Assembly (NCBI RefSeq): GCF_000247695.1
Contig: NW_004624733.1
Coordinates: forward strand, 4,225,880-4,289,879
From: Heterocephalus glaber
Lineage: Eukaryota; Chordata; Mammalia; Rodentia; Bathyergidae
Reading direction: 5' to 3'
Length of the DNA stretch: 64,000 bases
In this document: piece after piece, positions 35,725 to 47,867 of the stretch
Numbering within the stretch: position 1 is the stretch's first letter
Layout of the letters: every line of letters starts with the position of its first letter
Position numbers and translations under genes: made by a program
Notes under the pieces: model-generated
What the model saw: the letters and a program-made list of their open reading frames with translations, nothing else
The model's database searches: none
What the model was told of the DNA's origin: nothing

Positions 35725-35732
35725 TATATAAG
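35725..35732 (+). promoter_or_regulatory. TATA box of the ERV LTR
   Basis: TATATAAG about 72 bases upstream of the polyadenylation signal, as expected for a compact R region. Confidence 0.6.
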
Positions 35733-35796
35733 GTTGCTTCCATTTCTGTTTGGGCCTCAGACTTCAGTGTCTGAATTCCTCTGGGCCTGCTGGCAT

Positions 35797-35802
35797 AATA
35801 AA
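35797..35802 (+). terminator. Polyadenylation signal of the ERV LTR
   Basis: AATAAA followed by a pyrimidine-rich stretch. Confidence 0.6.
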
Positions 35803-35897
35803 AGTTTCTCCACCTCTCTGAGTGCCTCTCTGCTTCTTTGCCTCTGGAGACCTTTAGATAGCTGTAACACTTGGGTGTAAGGCTGAGCTGTCCCAAT

Positions 35898-36246
35898 TAG
35901 CTGTGACACTTTCTACCCACCAAGCTGCCCAATCCTGTGCAACCTGCAAGGGTCATAACTTGCTCTGCCTCTCATAAAATAGAAACAGATACCAAAGGAA
36001 TCAAACCACTTGCTTATTTGATTTTTAATGTTTTTATATCAAACATAGGTCATCTTTTAAAGTTTTGGCTCATTTGTCATTTTGTTACATATTTTGTATC
36101 TCATTTATTTTTCTGGTCAGTGTATTTAAATTTGTACCTCAAAGTTTTTTATGTAACTTAATTTTTCTCAATTGACATTATAATTACCTTGTTTAATTAC
36201 TTTGTTATAATTCTTTCTTTCCTTTGCTTCTCTCGGTCTCCGATTA
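35898..36246. other. No feature recognised
   Basis: AT-rich DNA between the LTR and an L2 fragment, with no recognisable gene. A 74-codon open frame inside it is hydrophobic by composition only. Confidence 0.4.
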
Positions 36247-36345
36247 AAACTTTAAGCCCCCTGAAAGCATGGTCATTAGCTGCTTTTTTCCCGCTGGTAT
36301 CTCCCAGTATTTAGAAGAATGCCTAGTAAGTAATTAATATTTATA
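36247..36345 (+). repeat. L2 LINE 3' fragment
   Basis: The blocks 'aagccccctgaaagcatgg', 'tatctcccagtatttagaa' and 'gaatgcctagtaagtaa' match the conserved 3' end of L2 in order. Confidence 0.7.
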
Positions 36346-36429
36346 ATCTACCTAAGATAACTTGAATCCTAATATCTATCACTGTCAGCCTCCCAAGATA
36401 ACTTTCACTTTTCTCTAGAAGGTGCAAAC

Positions 36430-37242
36430 TAACTATTATGGTATAAATTGAGAATGTCCCAACATAGTCTCCTGCTCTCCTAGACAGGATTTATAAATGG
36501 TGATTTGGTAATGGGTTAACCTGCTGTTAGTAAGTGGGGCTCACTCAATGGCTCCTGCAACCATAATTCAAGGGGGCCCAAGCTATTTCGTGAGCTGGCA
36601 GTGGATCATGTCATCATCCACTAAGAGCTGGTTTTACAGGCTTGCAGAATGCCAGAGTTGTGGGGTCAGGGAGGCTTCCACCCAGATTTCACAAAAACAT
36701 TTCCAGGCAGTATGCCTCTGAGAGGGCAGTATCTGAAGCTCAAGGGTGAGGTAGAAAGTACAGTTGAGACCTCAGAAAGCTGGAGAAACCAGGAACATGT
36801 AATTTCTGCTGAGGAAAGCCACTGGCTGTGAACAAAGCCAACCTGAGAGAGGCCATGAGAGCTGCAATAAGCAATGCTATGGGGGCTGGGCCACTTAAGC
36901 CCTTTGAAGTTCAGTTTGGTTGCTGTACATGTGGCTATAGTAGTTAATGTTTGCCCTGGTGGGTTTTAATCTTGCTTTGGTCTAATTTCCTCCTATGCCC
37001 CTGCTCCTCCCTGTTGGGGAATGGGAAGGTTTACCATACGCTATTGAATGCTGGCAGTGTTTAACTTCCTTTTAGATTATTTTAAGGGCTCACAGCTAAA
37101 AATTTGGCTTGATTCTCAGAGGAGACTTATCCTTGGATGTATCTACAATGCTGATAGTGTTAAAACATTGGCAACTGTAAAAAATGAATTAAATGCTTGC
37201 ATAAGAAGATGTGCATGAGTCTTTTGTGGGCCAGGGGGAGAA
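36430..37242 (+). mobile_element. MaLR internal region (MST/THE1-int-like)
   Basis: 'aagccactggctgtgaacaa', 'catgagagctgcaataagca', 'tgggggctgggccactt', 'ccctgttggggaatgggaag' and 'taccatacgctattgaatg' are in the order of the 3' part of the non-coding MaLR internal sequence. It leads directly into an LTR in the same orientation. A 60-codon open frame near 36649 lies within it and is not a gene. The 5' LTR and upstream internal part are not seen. Confidence 0.85.
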
Positions 37243-37607
37243 AATTATGGTTTAGATTAAAAATATCTCACCAAAGCCTCATGCACTCATAGGCAGGGTT
37301 CAGTAATTGAATGGATTTTAGGGGTGCCATAGCTGACTTGTTATGAGGAGGAGGCCCTGGAGAGAGGGAGGCTGTTGGCAGCATAATCTCGAAGGGTGTA
37401 TCCTTTCCTCAGTTCCTCCCTCTCTCTCTGTTTCTGATCATGATTACATCAGCAGCTTTCCTCCACTTGGTCCCTTCCACATTCCGCTTCTATCAGGAGC
37501 CAGCCAACCATGCAAGGACTGAGACTTCTGAAACTGGGAGTCAAAATAAATGTCTCTTCTTTTATTTGTAGGTATTATGTCTCAGTAATGAGAAAATGAG
37601 TATGATA
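37243..37607 (+). mobile_element. MaLR 3' LTR joined to its internal region
   Basis: Starts at a decayed TTATGGTTTAG terminus directly after the internal region and includes 'ctcaccaaagcctcatgc', 'atgtctcttcttttatttg' and the end block 'ggtattatgtctcagtaatg'. TG at the start and CA at the end have both mutated. Confidence 0.82.
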
Positions 37608-37637
37608 CTGCCATAAGATTTTAAAAGAAAAACAAAA

Positions 37638-37836
37638 GCCAGGCACAGTAGCATGTCAGTAATCCCGGCACTTTGGGAGGCTGAGATTGAAGGGTAATAA
37701 GTTTGTGCCCATCCTAGATAACTTAATGACTTAGTGAGACCCAGTCTGAAAATAAAAATAAACATGCCTGTGGATGTAGCTCAGTACAAAAGCCCTGGTT
37801 TCAATCTCTACTACTGCAAAAAGGGGGAAAAAAGAC
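37638..37836 (+). mobile_element. B1-ID composite SINE (B1-dID type)
   Basis: A B1 half starting GCCAGGCACAGTAGCATG, with 'ctttgggaggctgag' and 'gtgagacccagtctg', is joined by an A-rich linker to an ID half, 'tggatgtagctcagt', and an A-rich tail. Second copy of the composite seen at 28901-29096, in opposite orientation. Confidence 0.85.
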
Positions 37837-37839
37837 ATT

Positions 37840-40800
37840 TAATAATCCAATAAAACTAAAAAAGTTTATTCTAGAGGCATAAAAACCAATTCAATGGATT
37901 TATGATTTTTATGTTTGGGTTCATTATAATAGTGAATTTATACTATAGAAATAGAAATAAATAATAATAGCAAATTCTATAGCAATCAGATTTTCTTAAA
38001 AAAGAAAAACCATGGTCACATGTCAAGCATTTTTCCTGAGGGAGCTCAGAGACAAAGATGAAAAGTAAAGTAGCTGTAAACACTTACAGATCTAAAACTT
38101 GGAGTTTTGATGGCTTCATAAACAGATTTATAACCTAATCAGAAGCAAAGTATATCTATTTTCTAAATTGTCTTCCAATTTTGACCCACTAATTTTCTGT
38201 ATCATTAACAGAGGGAAAACATTTACTTAAAATCTATCCTGTGGGTCAGTATGCCAAGGTCTGCAATTACAGAGACAGCCCCTGTCCTTGCACTTAAAGA
38301 ATAAACAACTGCTTACAATAAATATTGAAACAGTTATGAAAAAATTCTAACAACTTTTCTTTGAAAATGTAAAGGATATCAACTAAGTCTGCTTCTCGTA
38401 AAAGATAAGTCATTCATTCACATATTAATTTAGTAATGAAAATTTATTGTGCCACACTATATATTAGAAACTATAGTATCTAGTAAATTCTGTCCTGAAG
38501 AAGATACATAGAAATTACAGCCTGGATAACACTTGAGAGTTACAATATAGTTACAGTAAATACTAACATGCAGAAGTACAGGGCAGCATTTGAGAAGAAC
38601 TCTTAACTCATATTGGAACATCCGAAAATCTTACAAAAGTAGTGTAATTTCCAATCTGAGAGCTAAAGAATAGGTTAGGATCACAAAGTAACAATGAGAT
38701 AGGGAGTGGGGTGTGGTGGTAAAAAACACTGCCAGACGGAGGAAATGACATTTTCTAATTTCTAGAAAAGAGAGACTCTAATATATTGCAGGGACTTAGG
38801 AAACCTCAGGATACATAGAACTTGTCACACAGTAGAGACAACAGTGAGAGATGAGAAGAGGCCAAGTCATAAAGCACTTGAAAGCCATGTCAAGATGATG
38901 ATTGAAAATCTGGGTTGACCAAAGAAAACAAGGAGTAACAGATAGGAGAATGTACAGTGCAAACACTCAAAAATGATGACCTATTTAGCAAGGAGTACTC
39001 AGATCAATGGACTTGAGTTCAGTAGCTGAAAAATTAGTATGGAAGAGGCAAGTAACATAGCATTAATTTTCTCCTATCACTTCAAGTTTAAAAGAAATTT
39101 TCTTTGAACAACTAACATTTATTGTCTTGAGCATTCATTATATGTTAAAATCATACTATCTTTCTTTCCACGTAGATTGTGCTTTATATTAATGTCTTAC
39201 ACTTTATTTTTAACTGGAGGATCCTTAAAGACAGGGACAGCTTCACTAGACCATGGCACTACATGAGTACTTATTGATTTGTTGGTATAATAGACGGTAA
39301 AAATTCAACATTGGAAATGGTACACTTGAATTATTTTGGATGATACTCACTTGTTGATATTAAAGGAATGAGATAAAAATCTCAAGAAAATAAAAAAAAT
39401 CATAAGTATGAGTAGCTTGCCATAGATACTTAAAAGTGGACCAATATCTGGAAAAATATAAAGCTTTATTTCATTATTGAATTCCCAAGTACACATGAGT
39501 AAATACAAAAAAAATGTCCATCCTAATTTATAATATCTACATATATTACAGTGTTCAATATTATCTGATGGGCTAAATTGAAGCAAGAGAGAATATAAAA
39601 ATTATATATCATTCAGTTAATTTTACTTTTTAAATACACAACAAATACCGTTGCTGTTTCATGACTTTTCTTATATCTCTTATTCAAAGTGACTACATTC
39701 ACTCTTTATAATTCTTTGTGCCTAAAATGCATGCAATAGGGGTTTTTAAAGTCACTTTTATTATCTGTGAATAAGTAAAATTACCACAAGCCCAATTTGT
39801 CATCATTATGTTATGATGTTATAAGGACAAAAGAAGCTGAATTATCAGATTTCATTCCTAGTCTATGACCACATATAGAATTTATCCTCTTCTGATCTAG
39901 TTAAAGCTGTTTTCCCTTTTTCTGTTCAAACTTTTTAATGATACTCTAGCCCAATTTACATAAAACATTTTTCATCTGTTAAAGATACCTCAGCCAACAG
40001 ATGGTGCTATGTATAATATTTTTATGATAGTGTATAGTATTTGAAACATATATATTACAGCTGAACTGCAAGTTTAATTACATAGAAGATATATATGAAA
40101 ATAAATTTCCTGCATATATATGTTTCATAAAGCTTTTAAGACGTGAGAAAAATTCCAATGTCACTGAAGTATTTCAGAGTTGAGTTGGGGGTCACAAGCT
40201 ATTCAATTTTATGTGTAAACTTGTCATCATTTGGGAAGGTTCATGCTCATAAAAATGAAGCTTTACGCTTGATTTGATTTGGGGAATCTGGAAGGCATCA
40301 ATAGGCTTCATCTGGTGTCAACTCTGCTCAGAAAATACCTTTCTCAGAGATCTTTCTGTTTCTGATGTACCATTTCTCCAGTTCCTCCTTATGTACTGCT
40401 ACACTGATCGTTCATGACCTACCTTTCTACACTTCATAATGAGGAACTGCTGATGGTATCTAAGCAGCCAAATGGACGAATCCAAGATTCTAATTTCTTA
40501 GTCTTACCTTGAATTCTTTAATCTCAACCTACTCTCTAGCCTTTAGTTTAGTATTTTCTTGTGAAAAAAAAAGTATAATCCAGTCTTCTTGATCTTGTTA
40601 CCAGCTATGGCTAACTTGCTCTGTGGAGAACAAGTGCCATCTGGATGTGCAGCCACTGATCAAGAGTAGCCTTATATACCACACTTCCTGTGAAGCATTT
40701 CTGATCACAAAGGCCACAGATACTCTTGTCCAGCTCTGGAGTCTTCTAGTATTTAGTATTACAGTATTTTCTTTAAATTGATGTCATGTCACCTTTTGTT

Positions 40801-41335
40801 AAAATATTTCTTGATGGAATTCAATTCATTATGTTGCTTGTTTATTAAGTAAACTGGAAGTTTGGCAGGATGTATAACTGGTAAAATAAATACATGAAAG
40901 TGGAACTGGATTATTATATCCATGATCTATGAATGAATTCTCATAATACAGGTCATTAATTTTACCTTATCATTCTTACTTAGATTAAAATGAAAAGTCA
41001 TTTTAGTTGATTTTATTACTTTTTTCTTCTAAAATTGTTGCACAGTGTACTATTTGTTGCTTTTGTGTGAGTATTTGAATTGAGAGAAGAAAAAAGAAAG
41101 AGATCAGAAAATATTAAGACTTTTTATTCCTGGAAGACGGTGTAGGCTGTAGCCCTGATGGACACAAAGTGTTTATTCCACCTTGTACAGAGCAATACAC
41201 ATACTGAGAAAAACATAACAGTGAAATGGGCTCAGCTGCAGGATCCAAAGTATTCAAACATGACTATAATTTTACAGCTTGAGCTTTTCAGTAGTTATTT
41301 ACTTGACACTTACATTGTAAGCATTTCAATTTGAT
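37840..41335. other. Mostly unclassified AT-rich DNA
   Basis: No gene found. About 39200-39290 ('ggatccttaaagacaggga' and 'gagtacttattgatttg') resembles an L2 or MIR 3' end, but weakly. 40180-40560 is less AT-rich and may be an old LTR or DNA repeat. Nothing else recognised. Confidence 0.4.
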
Positions 41336-41339
41336 TGAT

Positions 41340-41770
41340 TTTTATAATTCTTATCTCTGTTCATACGTATTATTTGTGGTCATTTTTATGTGCTTTCTCT
41401 TAAATTTTAAATATGTTTATCTGCCTCTTTGAAGATTTTAATAATTGCTGATATGTAGTCTTTGCCAAATCCAATATCTATGGATGATTAATAGCCATTT
41501 TTATTGACTGGTATTTCGGATTTTTTTGGTGTTGCCTTTGAATATGAGTCACATTTTATTTTTTGCCTGTCTCATAAGATTTTTATAGAATATTAGACAT
41601 TTTAGATGATATATTTTAGAAACTCTATGTTCTGAATTTTTAAAATTAAGGATTATTATTGTGTTTTGATTTGTTTAGTAATTTCACTGGATTAAATCTG
41701 TGAATTGTATTTTCCCTAAAATGTGAAGTTCACAGTCTCAGGATAAATCTTGGGTATTGTTGGAATACTA
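41340..41770 (-). mobile_element. Old L1M segment
   Basis: AT-rich blocks such as 'tgcctctttgaagatttta', 'gctgatatgtagtctttgcc' and 'gaatattagacatttt' match, in order, the minus strand of the ORF1-proximal part of old L1M elements. Diverged. Confidence 0.55.
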
Positions 41771-44700
41771 TTCCCTTAGATGTTTCTCCTGTACATCTTG
41801 GTGTTCAGCAAAGATTGGTCAGCAGTTATGCTCAAATAGACACAGCTTCAATATGTCCTCTGCTCTCTGCTGATAAATCTTCCTTTGTCCTTGAGAGCAC
41901 ATTCACATTTGGGGCCATTTTCAAGTCTTCTCAGCTTTTAATTTATGCCATGTAGTCTCATGTCTCATCTGCATGTTTCAGTACTGGTGCCCTGGCCAGT
42001 GATGCGAGGCTAGCTTTTCTCTTTCAGTCTCTGCTGTCTGTCATGAGCCCTGCATCGGGTCAGGATATGTATAAGGTTAAGTCTTCATAGCTGGTTTAAG
42101 TCAAAAATTCCTGAAATTTCCCTGGGTGTCAATGTGTTGTTTGCCAAAAACAGATTGTAGCTTCAGGCTAGCAGAACGAATGGTACTCCTTGTTCTCTTG
42201 TCACAAAGATCAACACTTTATCTGAAGGTGCCTGGACTCAAATGAGATTCTCCCTGGTACAACAGTCAGACTTGGTTTTCATGGTCAGCAAGTCCTGTTT
42301 GAATGACACATCCTTGCACTGTTTCTTCTTAGAATTTAGCAGTTTTCATCAGTAAACACTCCTCAAGTTATTGCATACACCTTATCTATTTCCCAAGCCC
42401 TGTATTTGACAGTTTTATACAATGGCTTGATATCCACTTTCTGCAGCAAGGACTTTTTTCAACCTGTTCATTCCATGATGGCAAAAGGGAATCAGTTATT
42501 TTTTTCTTAAATTCATTTTATTCCATCAATATCATTCTTTTCAGATCCATCAAGGAGCAGTCTTTCAAATATGTAATTCATTTAGTATTTTTTCTCAGTT
42601 TGATATATTATTCTGTTTTTATGGTATTTTAACTATTAAGACAAACTATTATCTTCATTTTGTTTATTTAATGATTTTAATTATTTCTATTATTATGTAT
42701 TTGGCTTAACCTCAAGAAATGTTTGCTCTTTGAGATTTGTCTTTCCATTTTCTTAGTCTGTTTTTATAACTTATACAAACTTTTTCTACTTATTAGAAAT
42801 AAAATAAGCCAAATCTTACACATCTTTCTTTCATGAAATTAAAATGCATTAGGAAGCAAAGACCACCCCAGATTACTTTAGAAACCATTAAAATGCATAA
42901 AAAATACTTTTTAGAGGTGTAAATTTATAATTATTGAATTTTTCAAGAATTAAGAGTGAAGAATAGTTATTTGTTTTAGATTAAAATAATTTATTCAAGT
43001 CTTTATATTGTTTTCTTAAGAAAAAAATTTGTATGATGCTTTAGAAATGACAGCTACTACTACTGGAATTATGTATCATGAGGCTGAAAATCAATAAAAT
43101 TGGCTTCATTGGTGTCATAAGTGCTAAATATAATTTTTATGTCTTTATTTAGCCATTCAGAATTTTAGGTAATTTTTAACTTTAAATTTTAGAATTGTGC
43201 GTACTTATAGTGTGATTAGATTGATAACACCTATTTGTGGGCTTTAAAGACATTTTGTATAAAAAAGATTTATTCATTAAATAAGTCATTTATTTTTGTT
43301 TCTTTTTTGTTTTTTTCTGATAGTTGTTTATTATAATCTTAATACAAATAAATGTAAAATTTGAAAATTATATAAATTTTTCAATTTTTTCTTCAGATTG
43401 ACATATACAGAAGAGAAATAAAAATGAGAGAAAACATTTTAAAGTACATACAATAATATTTATTTGCTTGGAATAAAAAATACTTTCTTCAATATAAGAA
43501 TATGGAAAGTTAAACACTATTTTTACAAACTTAAATTTTAATTGTATTGAGTATTTTATAATATACTGTAGTAAACAATGCAAGTAAAGTTCTGATTTAC
43601 TTTAATTAAATGTAGATATATTATGTATTAAAAATTAGTCTATGTAAAATTTGCCTAAAGAATAGGCAGAAGAACATGCAGAAACATAAAAATAAACTTT
43701 GTACAACTGTTTTTGATTTTGAAAATGTTTCTATAAAAGTCATAAAACTTATTCCAACTACAGACATATATATCTGTATGTGTTTATATACAGGGATATA
43801 TATGGATGGATATACATGGGAAGAATATATGTGTATAAACTATTAGCTCACTACATAGTTGATATGCGGCTTCATTTCAACTGACATTAAATTATGATTT
43901 GAGGGATGAGAGAGATTTTTTTTAACAGTGAATAGTTTTTTCTGAAATGTTAATGGAAATCTTTAACACAAATCATATTTTATGCATTAAATTTTGATTT
44001 TTCCTATGATTTGTATAAATATTTACTGTAGAATGGGACTTTCATAAAACTAAGCATTCTGCTAGCTACTCAGTATATTACAAGCACCTACTTCACTAAT
44101 ATTAAATTCATGGCTTATTTTACCAAGTGAGAGTTCTACACCAAATGTCAAATAGTTTCATAAAAGTTTTCTTTTAATGTAAAATAGTGGCATCATACTC
44201 AGTTACTTAAAAGTGACTCATGACTTTATTGACAAAGAAAAAGACAAGTTGATATTTTATAAGTATAATTATTTCTAATAAAGCTGTTCCTGCTCCTCTT
44301 GAACAAAACCTGGCTCTCAGAGCCCTTTGGACAATTCAGAGTATTAAGTTCACCATCAAAGGGCAAAGATCTAAAATTAGTCAGAATGTTTAAAAGCCTA
44401 TGCCAAGACAACAAAGGCAATTCAAATTTGACAACTAGAAATTGTCATTGTTTTGGCTCTGCTGAAAGTTCTCAATTATGTGCATATAATACACTTTTTA
44501 GTGAATCTAGGTATACAGTGGAGTCATATTTAAATTAGGGTGTGAAATTAATCTGAATGAAATAGGAAGCAAATGAAGACTGGGACATTTGGCACGGTCT
44601 ATGACAGCCTGTTCATGATGTGAAGTCAAGTGTGTATTATGTCCCCTTAAAATATAAGTCGTTCCCTTACTGACCCAAATTCTGGTAACTAATGAGTTTT

Positions 44701-45697
44701 AGGAAGTGATTATGGTTTTATATTTTGGTACTGTATTTTCTTTTTCTGAGAGATGAAAGAAATGCTGGAAAATTTTTTGAACTAATAACTATTTGATAAT
44801 TATCACATAATATACACAAATGTAGTGTCTGAAAATGAAAATTAGTTTTCACAAAATATAGTATAAAATAGATTCTGAAAATAAAAAGATGCATATTATC
44901 ATCACCTTGCCATTGAGAAACTACTGCTTTAATCACCCAAAGAATCAATGTAAAACTGAGCACCACTGAAAAGTGAAGTCAGTGATATCCCAAGATTATC
45001 ATAATGTCTCAATATATCACTGCCATTTATGACTCAGTAATTTGCTCTGCTCTGGGTTCTTGTAATTAGCAAGAGTGTGAAACAAACTTCAAAGTGCACT
45101 TTTATAATCTGGTAACTTAAAGTTTAAGAAAAAAATGTCATAGAATGAAGTAAATCAATACAAAAAAGGAATTGTGCTATAGGAAAAATTTAAAATGACT
45201 TCACTTTTAGACTTGTACTTATAAGAATTTATTAGAGAATATTATGTTCCACATGGTAACTTTGATTTATAAACTGCAGATGTTTCATTACACTTTTCCA
45301 ATTATTTAATAAATATATTTTTATGGCAAAGCTTTTTGCTTGTTCTCTCTCAGCACATTTTTACCAAACTGATGGTTGCCTCCTCTAGCTACTTTTTTGC
45401 AAATGAGTTTCAAACCGCCCTCTGCACAGATTTTCATTCAGAACTGTGGAGAAATGAGGGAGCCAGACCTGAAAGTGCTCTCTTCCACATATTGGTCCCA
45501 TAGGCTTGACCAGTTTTGTGGATCTATATAAATAATCTAAAACAGAGTATCGTATCAAAAGCATTTTGGTCTACTTATTGGTCATCTCATGAATTACTTA
45601 CTATAAGAGGAGCTGGTTACCAAAAGCTTCCCTGAGCCATTCCTGCCACCTGCCTCTCTTTGGCTCAAGTAAAAGCTGACCTTTCTTGTAGTAAGCA
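41771..45697. other. Unclassified AT-rich DNA
   Basis: No gene, LTR or SINE recognised in 3.9 kb. The part at 41770-42400 has the higher GC and may be an old LTR-like repeat. The rest is AT-rich. Open frames of 60-82 codons here have no recognisable features. Confidence 0.4.
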
Positions 45698-45699
45698 TA

Positions 45700-46063
45700 C
45701 AGTGGACCCTTGAGTTACAACCAGCCTGATGTACAAATAACTTGAGTTATGACAGGAATTTTAGTTTTAACTTAAGACCAAAGTCTTGAGTTACGACCCA
45801 AATGCTGCCCATTTGTGCTTCCAGATGGTCTCAGACACAGATTCAACCTTAAAGAGTTAGGGAAGGAACATTACCACATCCTTTCCTGTGTGTGGTTAAT
45901 TGAGAAAGCCTGGGCCAATGTCTCTCTAAGGACACTGAAATCTGCCTGTATGCAGAAGAGAGACTTTGAAGGCTGTGTAGAGGAGCCTGAGCCTTCAGTT
46001 GACTAACTTGAGTTACAACCAACCCTTGTGAATGAATTGAGTTCATAAGTCAAGGGTCCACTG
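45700..46063. mobile_element. Tigger-type DNA transposon, internally deleted
   Basis: A 364-bp element with inverted terminal repeats: CAGTGGACCCTTGA at the left and its exact complement at the right (14 of 14), with further similarity inward. It follows a TA at 45698-45699 and is followed by TG, which fits the TA target of Tc1/mariner/pogo elements with one mutation. It keeps a remnant of the transposase C-terminus. Confidence 0.88.
45815..46006 (+). pseudogene. Tigger transposase C-terminal remnant
   Basis: The 63-codon open frame includes AWANVSLRTLKSACM and, further on, DFEGCVEEPEP. These resemble the C-terminal part of pogo/Tigger transposases (the region of TIGD and JRK-like proteins where a Trp-rich 'AW..V...TL' motif is followed by an acidic stretch). 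The DNA-binding and DDE catalytic domains are absent, so it is a deletion derivative. Confidence 0.7.
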
Positions 46064-46069
46064 TGCTAT

Positions 46070-46894
46070 CTCATTTTTCTGATGTTGGACTGAAGTGGTG
46101 CACGTCTGCTGAGCTCAGTGAAAGAGCCCATAGAGTTATGCTTTTATCTTTCCTGACTGCTATATGGCTCTGTACCAAAAGCCATAAATTCTTTAATGTA
46201 ATAACCATCACTTCAACAGGAGATTAGTCAAGAGCCAACTAGGAACAATGAATGGAGGGTATTTTAAGCTGCCTACCATGGAACCTAACTTTCCACAAGC
46301 TGGAAATGGTCCAAACCAGAAGGAATGCCAGTCAATACATAGTCTCATAGAGTCATGGGAGTCAGAAGAGAACACTGCCATGTCCTTTAGACAAGATCTT
46401 GGACAAGCCCTGGGAGGATATGTTAAGAGAGATTTTTTTGAATTAGCAGTTACACTCAAGAAAGGCATTGGACAAAGAAAGAAAACTTCTAATAATTCTC
46501 TCTACAGAAGCTTATGTGGTATTCTATATATGCAAAAGTAACATTTGAGGCTGGGCAGCATAGAGGGCTTACTGAGATGGTATAGAGTCTTAATTGTATC
46601 ATTTATGTATAGAGAGGTGAGTATGGCTTGTTTTTTAACCTTAATATGATGTAAAAATGGTGACACATAACTTGTATTTAGCACTTAATATGTGTTAGTC
46701 ATTATGATAATAGATTTATTAAAACCTACAGAATTTCTATACAGCCAGATATTGGCAATTTCATCTGCTTCTGCATAATTTATTATTTTATGTAATATTA
46801 CAATGACTGAGAAAATATTAGCATGCAAATCTTACTTTTTGTGAGTAAACACTTTTAAGTGTTTGTAATCCACTTATTTATCTCAGTCACTCAG
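46070..46894. other. Unclassified DNA
   Basis: A 97-codon plus-strand frame (46248-46541) has no recognisable domain. No repeat recognised. Confidence 0.4.
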
Positions 46895-46988
46895 TTAGAT
46901 AGATGATATCCAGTATTTAGATCTAAACAAAAGAAAGCTGAGTTACAGAGAAGTAAAGTGCTTTGCTGATGGTTGCATAGTTAATAAG
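46895..46988 (-). repeat. MIR fragment
   Basis: 'aaagctgagttacagagaag', 'taaagtgctttgctgatgg' and 'gcatagttaataag' are the reverse complement of the MIR core. It ends at the insertion site of the MaLR LTR next to it. Confidence 0.65.
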
Positions 46989-46993
46989 GGAAT

Positions 46994-47370
46994 TGTCTCA
47001 CTTTAGTTTGTGCTGCTGTAGCAGAATACCAGGGACTAGTTAATTTTTAAAGAAAAGAAATTTAGTTCTCACAGTTCTCAAGGCTGAGTAACCCAAACTC
47101 AGGGGTCTGGGGTCTGATAAGAACCTTTTTGCTGAGTCATAACATGGTGGAAAAAATTGCATAGGTAGAAAAGAGAGAAGGGGGGGATGCCGAACTCACC
47201 CTTTATTAGGAAGTGACTCAATGATATCAATGATAAGGACATTAATTGACTCCTGAAGGTGGATTCCTCATGACCTACTCATCTCCTAAAGGTCTCACCT
47301 CTCAAAACTGTTACTTTAGATATTAATTTTCCAACACATAGATTTTAGAAAACATATTCAAACCATAGCA
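46994..47370 (-). mobile_element. MST/MLT1-type MaLR solo LTR with perfect 5-bp target duplication
   Basis: A 377-bp LTR flanked by ggaat at 46989-46993 and 47371-47375, with TG and CA at the outer ends. On the minus strand it begins TGCTATGGTTTGAATATG, carries 'tcctaataaagggtg' and 'tttctaccta', and ends with the 'gagaactgtgagaac' and 'ctggtattctgctacagcag' blocks typical of MST/MLT1. It belongs to a different subfamily from the LTRs at 11987 and 23515. Confidence 0.92.
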
Positions 47371-47629
47371 GGAATAAAGCTAGAACTTTAATCTAGCCAA
47401 TATGATTCTAGAGTTAATATATTAAGATAAAAAAAGATGGAGTGACTTTTTCCAGTATCTAACAGTTAGAAAGATGACAAGCCGTGACACAACCCAGAAC
47501 TTTCTGGTGTTACAAACTGTACTCTTAAACTCTATTGTTTTGTGATTGAAAACAGAACAAAATTATGTAATGCTTGCAAAGCATGTTCCAGTCGGTAGGG
47601 ATGAAGAATTTGGAACCCACTTCATGGCA

Positions 47630-47820
47630 TAAATAACATTTGTTCAATGTTCCTTATATAACAGACACTAGGGTGGCTACTGATACAGTTTCCATCTTAC
47701 TAAATGGAATAATTTTGCCAGTTTAAAGATAGGAAACTTTAGGTTCATAGAAGTAAGTAGCTGGTCGAGCCTGACACAGCAAGTGTTCAAGCCCAATTTT
47801 GACTCACTCTAGTTTTTGAT
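47630..47820 (-). repeat. MIR SINE
   Basis: Reverse-oriented MIR: 'ttgccagtttaaagatagg', 'ggaaactttaggttcatag', 'gtagctggtcgagcctgac', and 'cacagcaagtgttcaag' occur in the expected order. Confidence 0.7.
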
Positions 47821-47867
47821 GCAATAGAAAGAACAAGCACTTGAACAACTATTTTAATTTGAAATTG

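Larger units (their letters stand above)
35399..35893 (+). mobile_element. ERV solo LTR with U3 repeat
   Basis: Starts TGAAAGCACC and has a U3 with a 16-base motif repeated twice (35558-35573 and 35575-35590). A TATA box at 35725, an AATAAA at 35797 and a pyrimidine-rich R/U5 follow. caat occurs immediately before the start (35395-35398) and again at 35894-35897, a possible 4-base duplication. The right boundary is uncertain because the last bases are CC and not CA. It differs from the LTR at 4312. Confidence 0.7.
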
